In this document: piece after piece, positions 24,006 through 29,604 of the stretch
How positions within the stretch are numbered: position 1 is the stretch's first letter
Layout: the number at the start of each line of letters is the position of its first letter
DNA from: a virus
Direction: 5' to 3' (one strand)
DNA length: 29,604 nucleotides
Virus record (IMG/VR): IMGVR_UViG_3300020204_000265
Coordinates: 1-29,604 of that record
Notes under the pieces: generated by a model
Told to the model about the DNA's origin: nothing
Database searches by the model: none
What the model saw: the letters and a program-made list of their open reading frames with translations, nothing else
Position numbers and translations under genes: made by a program

Positions 24006-24809
24006 ATGGATTTATCACAAATTAAAAGTCGTTTACAGACTTTGCAAAACAAAAGTAAAGGCAGTGGTAACAAAGAAGACCGTGCCAAAAATTTCTGGAT
24101 TCCACCAATTGGAAAATCAGTAATTCGTATTGTTCCATCTAAACTCAACAAGGCAAATCCATTCAAAGAAGTAATGTTTCATTATGGTGTTGGAAATAGA
24201 GCCATGTTAGCATTAACTAACTTTGGAGAGAAAGATCCAATTGTTGAATTTGCTCAACAACTTCGTAAAACTAGTGACAAAGAAAATTGGTCATTAGCTA
24301 AGAAGATTGAACCTAAAATGAGGGTATTTGTACCTGTTATTGTCCGTGGTGAAGAAGAAAAAGGTGTTCGCATGTGGCAATTTGGTAAAGAAATGTACCT
24401 TGAATTATTAGGTATTGCTGAAGATGAGGATATTGGAGATTATACTGATATTCTGGAAGGTAGAGATTTAACAGTTGATACAGTTGGTCCTGAAGTTACA
24501 GGTACTAAATTCAACAAATCATCTATTCGTATTAAACCAAAAACTAGTTCATTAACTGATGATAATGAAGTTATTAAGAAATGGATTAGTGAACAGCCTG
24601 ATGTTTTATCACTCTATAAAAAATATGAGTTTGATGAAATGAAGACTATGTTAGTGGAATGGTTAGAGCCATCTGAGAGTGGTAGTGAAGAAACAACTGA
24701 AGAAGTTGTTGAAACACCAGTACAAGAAGCTCCTAAGACTAACTATACTCTTAATACTAAGAAAAAAGGGTTTAATGAAGATGAATTTGATGAACTATTT
24801 AACAAGTAA
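24006..24809 (+). CDS. gp32: Single-stranded DNA-binding protein (gp32-like)
   Basis: This is a 267-residue protein (T4 gp32 is 301). It binds and organises ssDNA for replication and recombination. It has a basic N-terminus, FWIPPIGKSVIRIVP as the first OB-fold strands, VIVRGEEEKGVRMWQFGKEMY, GRDLTVDTVGPE, and an acidic C-terminal tail (EETTEEVVE...) ending DEFDELF, which in T4 contacts gp41, UvsX and other partners. Unlike T4 gp32, no Cys occurs anywhere in the protein, so the zinc-binding subdomain is absent or replaced; the region where the Cys cluster usually sits reads LTNFGEKDPIVEFAQQL. It is followed 5 bases later by uvsX. Confidence 0.9.
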   Translation: MDLSQIKSRLQTLQNKSKGSGNKEDRAKNFWIPPIGKSVIRIVPSKLNKANPFKEVMFHYGVGNRAMLALTNFGEKDPIVEFAQQLRKTSDKENWSLAKKIEPKMRVFVPVIVRGEEEKGVRMWQFGKEMYLELLGIAEDEDIGDYTDILEGRDLTVDTVGPEVTGTKFNKSSIRIKPKTSSLTDDNEVIKKWISEQPDVLSLYKKYEFDEMKTMLVEWLEPSESGSEETTEEVVETPVQEAPKTNYTLNTKKKGFNEDEFDELFNK

Positions 24810-24814
24810 TTAAT

Positions 24815-25924
24815 ATGGCTAAGTCCACTAAAAGTGTAAATGCAAGTGTATCACAAGCAATTAAAGGTACATTTGATCTTGATAAGTTTAAGAAAACTAA
24901 AAAGTTAGATCAATCATCTAACTTTAAAACCCAAAAGTGGATTCCATTTTCACCAACTGTACAAGATGCTTTATCTATACCAGGTGTACCTATGGGGCAC
25001 ATTACTATAGCTAGAGGTGGTTCAGATACAGGTAAAACAACATTAATGATTGAAACAGCAGTGAATGCTCAGAAAATGGGCATTCTACCTGTTTTCATTA
25101 TTACTGAAATGAAATGGGATTTTGCTCATGCTCAGAAAATGGGATTTCAATGTGAAGCTGAAGCTGATAAAGACACAGGTGAAATAGTAAATTATAAAGG
25201 TTTTTTCTTATACATTGATAGGTCAATTCTTAATTCAATTGAAGATGTATCAGCTTTTATGGCTGATATTTTAGATGAGCAAAAGAAAGGTAATTTACCT
25301 CATGATTTATTATTTCTATGGGATTCAGTAGGTTCTATACCATGTGACATGAGTATTGAACAAGGTAAAAATAATCCAATGTGGAATGCTGGAGCAATGG
25401 CTACACAATTTGGTAATTTTATTAATCAGAAAATTCCATTATCACGTAAAGAATCATATCAATTTACTAATACATTCTTTGTGATTAACAAAACAGGTGT
25501 TCAACCAGCTTTAACTCCTATGAGTCAACCTCGTATGACTAATAAAGGTGGTAATACAATGTATTGGGATGCTTCAATTGTAATTACATTTGGTAATGTT
25601 ACAAATAGTGGTACAAGTAAGATTCATGCTCAACATAAAGGTAAAAAAGTAGAATTTGCTAAACGTACTAAAATCGCTATCGATAAAATACATGCTGATT
25701 GTGGAATTGCAACCACATCAACAGTAATTGTTACACCTCATGGATTCATTCCAGATGATAAAGATAATGAGAAAGCTTATAAAGCAGCTCATGCTCATGA
25801 ATGGTTTGGTGAGGGAGTAAAAATTGATGAGATAAAAGTTACTGAGGATAATAGTGAATGGGAAGAAAGTAGTAAAATATCTCCAATGATTGAAATCGAT
25901 AATGATGATGAACAAGACGTTTAA
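24815..25924 (+). CDS. uvsX: RecA-like recombinase (UvsX)
   Basis: This is a 369-residue protein (T4 UvsX is 391). It forms the strand-exchange filament for recombination-dependent replication. Walker A is GGSDTGKTT at residues 68-76, an unusual form with Asp where RecA has Ser. Walker B is LLFLWDSVGS with D170. ITEMKWDFAHAQKMG follows the first strand as in UvsX, and the DNA-binding loop region is near MSIEQGKNNPMWNAGAMA. The end is acidic (EIDNDDEQDV). It starts 5 bases after gp32 and its 3' end overlaps the rnh start by 23 bases, so the three genes are translationally linked. Confidence 0.9.
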   Translation: MAKSTKSVNASVSQAIKGTFDLDKFKKTKKLDQSSNFKTQKWIPFSPTVQDALSIPGVPMGHITIARGGSDTGKTTLMIETAVNAQKMGILPVFIITEMKWDFAHAQKMGFQCEAEADKDTGEIVNYKGFFLYIDRSILNSIEDVSAFMADILDEQKKGNLPHDLLFLWDSVGSIPCDMSIEQGKNNPMWNAGAMATQFGNFINQKIPLSRKESYQFTNTFFVINKTGVQPALTPMSQPRMTNKGGNTMYWDASIVITFGNVTNSGTSKIHAQHKGKKVEFAKRTKIAIDKIHADCGIATTSTVIVTPHGFIPDDKDNEKAYKAAHAHEWFGEGVKIDEIKVTEDNSEWEESSKISPMIEIDNDDEQDV

Positions 25925-26936
25925 AGATATACTATCTAATATTAAGAATACTAAGCAAGAAGCCTTGTATTTAAATAGTAAAGTACTCTTAATAGACTCA
26001 ATGAATACATTTCTAAGAAGTTTTGCCATGATTAACCATATGAATCCAAGTGGAGCCCACATTGGTGGGCTCACTGGGTTCTTAAAATCAATTGGCTTTG
26101 CTATTCGTCATATTAAACCTACTAGAGTTATTTTAATATTTGATGGTAATGGTAGTACTACTAATAAAAAGAATTTATATTCAGAATATAAAGCACATAG
26201 AAAACTACAACGTATAACTAATTGGGATGGATTTGATGGTAAAGAAGATGAATCTGCTTCTATTGAGAACCAAATGTTACGTTTAGTAGAGTATTTAAAG
26301 TGTCTACCTATTGACTTATTATCTATTGATAAAATAGAAGCTGATGATGTTATAGGTTATATAACAAATAAATTAGATAGTGAAGTATATATAATGTCAG
26401 CTGACCAAGATTTTTTACAATTAGTAAATAATAGAGTAACAGTGTATTCACCTATTAAAAAGAAATTTTATACACCTAAATTAGTAAAGGAAGATTATGG
26501 TTTATATCCTCAAAACTTTATTAATAAAAAAATATTAATGGGTGATAATTCAGATAATATACCTGGTGTTAAAGGATTAGGACCTAAAAAATTATTTAAA
26601 TTATTTCCAGAATTAGAAACTAATATAGATATCACTTTAGAAAGTTTATTAGCTAAGTCTGAGGAACTAATTAATGAACATGGCTTATATGGTAATATAG
26701 TTAACTTTAAAAAACAGTTACTTATTAATCAGCAACTAATGGATTTGTCCAATCCAGATTTACCAGAAGACAGTTTAGAAGAAATAGAACAAGTATTAAC
26801 AAATGAACCTAATAGATTAGATAAATTACATTTCATAAAGCTTTATAATGAGGATAGATTAGGTAATTCAATTCCTAATGTAGAGATTTGGCTTAATGAA
26901 ATTTTTTCTTATCTTCAAGTTTATAAATTAAAATAG
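25902..26936 (+). CDS. rnh: RNase H / 5'-3' exonuclease (T4 Rnh-like)
   Basis: About 344 residues from the first of three consecutive ATG codons at 25902; the frame is open further upstream only to a TTG. It removes RNA primers and flaps from lagging-strand fragments. FEN-family metal ligands are visible: LLIDSMNTFLRSF (D32), ILIFDGNG (D81), EADDVIGY (E146, D148, D149), SADQDF (D168, D170) and MGDNSDNIPGVKG (D215, D218). The last is followed by the helix-hairpin-helix GLGPKKLFKLF. T4 Rnh is 305 residues. It overlaps the uvsX 3' end and is followed 2 bases later by the helicase gene, matching the replication role. Confidence 0.9.
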   Translation: MMMNKTFKDILSNIKNTKQEALYLNSKVLLIDSMNTFLRSFAMINHMNPSGAHIGGLTGFLKSIGFAIRHIKPTRVILIFDGNGSTTNKKNLYSEYKAHRKLQRITNWDGFDGKEDESASIENQMLRLVEYLKCLPIDLLSIDKIEADDVIGYITNKLDSEVYIMSADQDFLQLVNNRVTVYSPIKKKFYTPKLVKEDYGLYPQNFINKKILMGDNSDNIPGVKGLGPKKLFKLFPELETNIDITLESLLAKSEELINEHGLYGNIVNFKKQLLINQQLMDLSNPDLPEDSLEEIEQVLTNEPNRLDKLHFIKLYNEDRLGNSIPNVEIWLNEIFSYLQVYKLK

Positions 26937-26938
26937 TT

Positions 26939-28309
26939 ATGGTTGCTTTTAGCAAATTAAATCAATATGGTTTGAATTTTCAAACCAAGGTAATTAGTTC
27001 ACTTTTAAAGAATAAAAAATTTCTACTTAACATTCGTGATGTAGCAACACCAGATTATTTTGATAATCAAGCACATCAATGGTTAGTAGAAACAATTATT
27101 AAATATTTTGATAAGTATCATGCTACACCTACACTTGATACATTACATATTGAAGTAAAGAAAATTGAAAATGAAGTATTAAAAACATCAGTAGTAGAAC
27201 AATTAAAAGAAGCTTATAAATCATCTAATGAAGATCAAGAATATGTAGAACAAGAATTTAGTAATTTTTGTAAAAATCAACAGTTAAAAAAAGCATTATT
27301 AACATCAGTAGATTTATTACAATCAGGAATGTATGATGATATTAGAGTACTTGTTGATTCAGCTTTAAAAGCTGGTATGGATAAGAATTTAGGTCATGAA
27401 TATGAAAAAGATGTTGAAGATAGATATCGTGAAGAATACAGAAATCCAGTAGCCACACCTTGGCCTGGTATTAATCAATTACTACAAGGTGGATTAGGTG
27501 GAGGTGATTTTGGACTAATATTTGGAGGTCCTGGTGGTGGTAAGAGTTGGTCATTAATTGCTCTAGGAGCAGCAGCTGTACAAGCTGGATTTAATGTTAA
27601 TCATTACACATTAGAATTAAGTGAAGCTTATATTGGTAAAAGATATGATGCTTGTTTTACTAATATATCTGTGAATAATATTCAAAACCACAGAACAAAT
27701 GTTGAAAAAACTGTCTCTAATTTACCTGGTAAATTGGTTATTAAAGAATATTCAACAGGTAAAGCGACTATAAGTACTATTGAAGCACATATACAAAAAT
27801 GTAGAGACTTAGATCAAATGCCTGATTTAGTACTTATTGACTATGTTGATTTATTACGTGCTAATCGCTCAAGTAAAGAACGTAAGGAAGAAATTGATGA
27901 TGTATATACAGCTACTAAAGGTTTAGCACGTGAATTAAATGTTCCAATTTGGTCAGTGAGTCAGGTTAATAGAGCTGGAGCTAATGATGATATTATTGAA
28001 GGTGATAAAGCAGCGGGATCATATAATAAAATGATGATTACTGATTTTGCTATGTCACTATCACGTCGACGTCAAGATAAAGCTAGCGGTACTGGTAGAT
28101 TTCACATAATGAAAAATAGATATGGTATGGATGGTGTCACTTACTCAGCTGTTATAGACACATCAACAGGCCATATACAAATTGATACTAATGAATTAGA
28201 TGAAGAAATACTTGAAAGAGAACGTCCAGTTAAATTAAATGAAAATTTTGACTCTGTAGATAGGGATATACTTAAAAAGAAATTTTTTGAACTTAATAAT
28301 AACAGCTAA
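26939..28309 (+). CDS. gp41: Replicative DNA helicase (gp41/DnaB-like)
   Basis: This is a 456-residue protein (T4 gp41 is 475). It is a hexameric 5'-3' helicase that unwinds the fork. The N-terminal domain is about 1-150. The RecA-like core has Walker A GGPGGGKS at 196-203, catalytic Glu in HYTLELSE (E226), Walker B LVLIDYVDLL with D301, and the sensor SQVNRAG at 341-347. A Lys/Arg-containing finger (SRRRQDKA) and NRYGMDG close the domain, as in DnaB. It is next to rnh and in the same transcription direction as gp32 and uvsX. Confidence 0.92.
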   Translation: MVAFSKLNQYGLNFQTKVISSLLKNKKFLLNIRDVATPDYFDNQAHQWLVETIIKYFDKYHATPTLDTLHIEVKKIENEVLKTSVVEQLKEAYKSSNEDQEYVEQEFSNFCKNQQLKKALLTSVDLLQSGMYDDIRVLVDSALKAGMDKNLGHEYEKDVEDRYREEYRNPVATPWPGINQLLQGGLGGGDFGLIFGGPGGGKSWSLIALGAAAVQAGFNVNHYTLELSEAYIGKRYDACFTNISVNNIQNHRTNVEKTVSNLPGKLVIKEYSTGKATISTIEAHIQKCRDLDQMPDLVLIDYVDLLRANRSSKERKEEIDDVYTATKGLARELNVPIWSVSQVNRAGANDDIIEGDKAAGSYNKMMITDFAMSLSRRRQDKASGTGRFHIMKNRYGMDGVTYSAVIDTSTGHIQIDTNELDEEILERERPVKLNENFDSVDRDILKKKFFELNNNS

Positions 28310-28316
28310 TTTAATT

Positions 28317-28324
28317 ATATTTAT
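28317..28324 (+). promoter_or_regulatory. ATATTTAT motif upstream of the DUF6884-like gene
   Basis: It lies 6 bases before the ATG in a 21-base gap after the helicase gene. Confidence 0.3.
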
Positions 28325-28330
28325 ACCTAT

Positions 28331-28819
28331 ATGAGTAAAGTTGTATTAGTATCATGTTCTGCAGGTAAAGCCAGTGAAGCAGCACCAGCTGAAGAGTTGT
28401 ATAATTCTGATTTATTTAAGAAACAACTTGAATATGCTAAAAAACTTACTAATCCAAATGATATATATATTATCTCTGCTAAGTATCATTTAATACCATT
28501 ACGCTCTAAAATTGAACCATATAATATGACATTGAAAGATATGTCAGCTGATGAGCGTCAAAATTGGTCTGACACTGTATTAGGTCAATTAAAAGAAAAA
28601 GGTTATAATCTTGATAAAGATAAGTTTGTTATCTTAGCAGGAAATTCATATCGTCAATATTTAGAACCCCATATGAAGAATGTTGAAGTTCCATTCAATG
28701 GTCTTCGTATAGGACAACAAAAGAAAGCGTTGTTACAAAAACTTAAAGAAACTATCATTAAGTTAACAACATCAATAATTAAGGAAGTAAAAAAACTCTA
28801 TAAAAATGGAATACTCTAA
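28331..28819 (+). CDS. DUF6884-like protein
   Basis: This is a 162-residue protein. It has the motif set of a phage- and bacterium-wide uncharacterised family (DUF6884 by recollection): VVLVSCSAGK at residues 4-13, PAEELYNSDLFKK, IYIISAKYHLIPL, EPYNMTLKDM, FVILAGNSYRQYL and a closing VPFNGLRIGQQ. The conserved Cys, Lys and Tyr suggest an enzyme acting on a nucleotide or nucleic acid base, but no reaction is proven. Its C-terminal 30 residues are an extra basic helix. It lies in the replication/nucleotide cluster directly before a ribonucleotide reductase gene, which fits a base- or nucleotide-related role. Confidence 0.65.
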   Translation: MSKVVLVSCSAGKASEAAPAEELYNSDLFKKQLEYAKKLTNPNDIYIISAKYHLIPLRSKIEPYNMTLKDMSADERQNWSDTVLGQLKEKGYNLDKDKFVILAGNSYRQYLEPHMKNVEVPFNGLRIGQQKKALLQKLKETIIKLTTSIIKEVKKLYKNGIL

Positions 28820-29069
28820 AGCCAAAATTGAAGAATTAATGGATCAATATCTTCAAGATAATGAAGATTTTGGTGATTATAATGAATCAGAATTAATTAG
28901 TGAAGTTTTTATTGGCTTTAAACCATTGTTATTAGAGGGAACTAGCGACAGGATTTCAGAATCACTTCTTCAAGAACATGCTTTATCACTTAAAGGTGTG
29001 CCTAAAGATATTTTTGAAGATTTTGTTTTATATCTCCAGATGACTGAATTAGACAGTCGCTTACTTTAA
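28806..29069 (+). CDS. Small acidic protein, unrecognised
   Basis: This is an 87-residue, mainly helical, strongly acidic protein (MEYSKAKIEELMDQYLQDNEDFGDYNESELISEV, split here as MEYSKAKIEELMDQYL and QDNEDFGDYNESEL). Its start overlaps the 3' end of the preceding gene by 14 bases, a sign of coupled translation. No Cys, membrane segment or known motif. It may be a regulator or partner of the preceding protein or of the reductase; nothing in sequence decides this. Confidence 0.55.
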   Translation: MEYSKAKIEELMDQYLQDNEDFGDYNESELISEVFIGFKPLLLEGTSDRISESLLQEHALSLKGVPKDIFEDFVLYLQMTELDSRLL

Positions 29070-29097
29070 ATTTAGAAACATAAAAAAAGAAAGGCTG

Positions 29098-29124
29098 TTG
29101 AGAAATGGCATGACATTGTACACT
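29098..29124 (+). promoter_or_regulatory. Possible sigma70-like promoter before the reductase gene
   Basis: TTGAGA (29098-29103) and TACACT (29119-29124) are separated by 15 bases, shorter than the ideal 17. This is the only longer gap in the replication cluster that lacks an ATATTTAT motif. Weak evidence. Confidence 0.2.
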
Positions 29125-29147
29125 TAACTATTAAATAATATATCAAA

Positions 29148-29604
29148 ATGGACGTAACACAAGAAATTCTATCTGACATTACCACGTACATGAAGTACGC
29201 CAAATTCAGATCTGAATTAAACAGAAGAGAAACATGGGATGAATTAGTAGACAGAAATAAAGAAATGCATATTAAAAAATTTCCAAAATTAAAAAATGAA
29301 ATTAAAGAAGCTTATAAATTTGTTTATGATAAAAAAGTACTTCCGTCGATGCGCTCTATGCAATTTGCAGGTAAGCCCGTTGACATTAATAATGCTCGTA
29401 TATTTAATTGCTCTTATTTGCCTATTGATGATGTAGCTTCATTTAGTGAAATAATGTTTCTTCTTCTCTCTGGTTGTGGTGTTGGTTACTCTGTTCAAAC
29501 ACATCATATTGAGGAATTACCTGAGATAAGAAAACCACTTAAATCAAAGCGTTATTTAGTAGGTGATAGTATTGAGGGATGGGCAGATGCTGTTAAAGTA
29601 TTAG
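29148..29604 (+). CDS. nrdJ: Class II (adenosylcobalamin-dependent) ribonucleotide reductase (3' partial)
   Basis: The gene runs off the window; 152 full codons are visible against 700 or more in the family. It makes deoxyribonucleotides from ribonucleotides. Seen in order: RRETWDELVDRNKEMH, VLPSMRSMQFAGKPVD, the first redox-active Cys in IFNCSYLPIDD, LLLSGCGVGYSVQ, and DSIEGWADAVKVL. These match the monomeric B12-dependent (RTPR-like) class rather than NrdA of T4. Start chosen at the first ATG, 78 bases after the preceding stop, with no Shine-Dalgarno sequence. If the class is right, dNTP synthesis depends on host cobalamin. Confidence 0.8.
   Translation, partial: MDVTQEILSDITTYMKYAKFRSELNRRETWDELVDRNKEMHIKKFPKLKNEIKEAYKFVYDKKVLPSMRSMQFAGKPVDINNARIFNCSYLPIDDVASFSEIMFLLLSGCGVGYSVQTHHIEELPEIRKPLKSKRYLVGDSIEGWADAVKVL

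Noticed and set aside
25718-26074. Minus-strand frame across the uvsX/rnh boundary
   Set aside because: It covers two overlapping, well-supported genes; hydrophobic composition is that of antisense AT-rich DNA.

Overview
This window looks like part of the genome of a T4-like contractile-tailed phage (myovirus). Every gene is on the + strand. The DNA is very AT-rich, with short gaps and several start/stop overlaps. Diagnostic genes are a gp18-type tail sheath, a gp19-type tail tube, a gp26-type baseplate/chaperone protein, a tape-measure protein, a gp53-like LysM protein, gp32, UvsX, an RNase H/5' nuclease and a gp41-type helicase. Start codons mostly lack a Shine-Dalgarno sequence and sit in A/T-rich context, often directly after TT. 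This would fit a Bacteroidota (flavobacterium-like) host, but that is inference.

Layout. (1) 1-3251: host-recognition proteins. A collagen-like fibre with 108 Gly-X-Y triplets ends in an S74 self-cleaving chaperone; a small conserved protein and a Cys-rich protein with a (Pro-Thr)n linker follow. (2) 3281-8653: a modification cassette of one SAM methyltransferase, two Fe(II)/2-oxoglutarate oxygenases of different families and two glycosyltransferase proteins (three GT domains). It lies between the fibres and the tail genes, so its likeliest substrate is the fibres or the host surface. (3) 8704-9176: two small proteins, then a terminator. (4) 9294-22204: tail and baseplate. This runs from sheath and tube through a gp26-like ORF that overlaps a second ORF at a T7 slippery run, then tape measure, baseplate/tube-cap-like proteins, LysM gp53-like protein, a 1175-residue hub-like protein and an unknown. 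(5) 22259-29604: replication and nucleotide metabolism. This holds a compact family-A DNA polymerase with a degenerate exonuclease region, an unknown, gp32 without zinc cysteines, UvsX, RNase H, helicase, a DUF6884-like protein, a small acidic protein and the start of a class II (B12-dependent) ribonucleotide reductase cut by the window edge.

Most notable: a probable programmed +1/-2 frameshift just upstream of the tape measure gene; the compact family-A polymerase inside a T4-style replication cluster; the fibre/hydroxylase/glycosyltransferase cluster; and a recurrent upstream ATATTTAT motif, the exact reverse complement of a T4-type late-promoter core. No tRNA, CRISPR array, insertion sequence or integrase is visible, and no gene-free stretch exceeds 300 bases.
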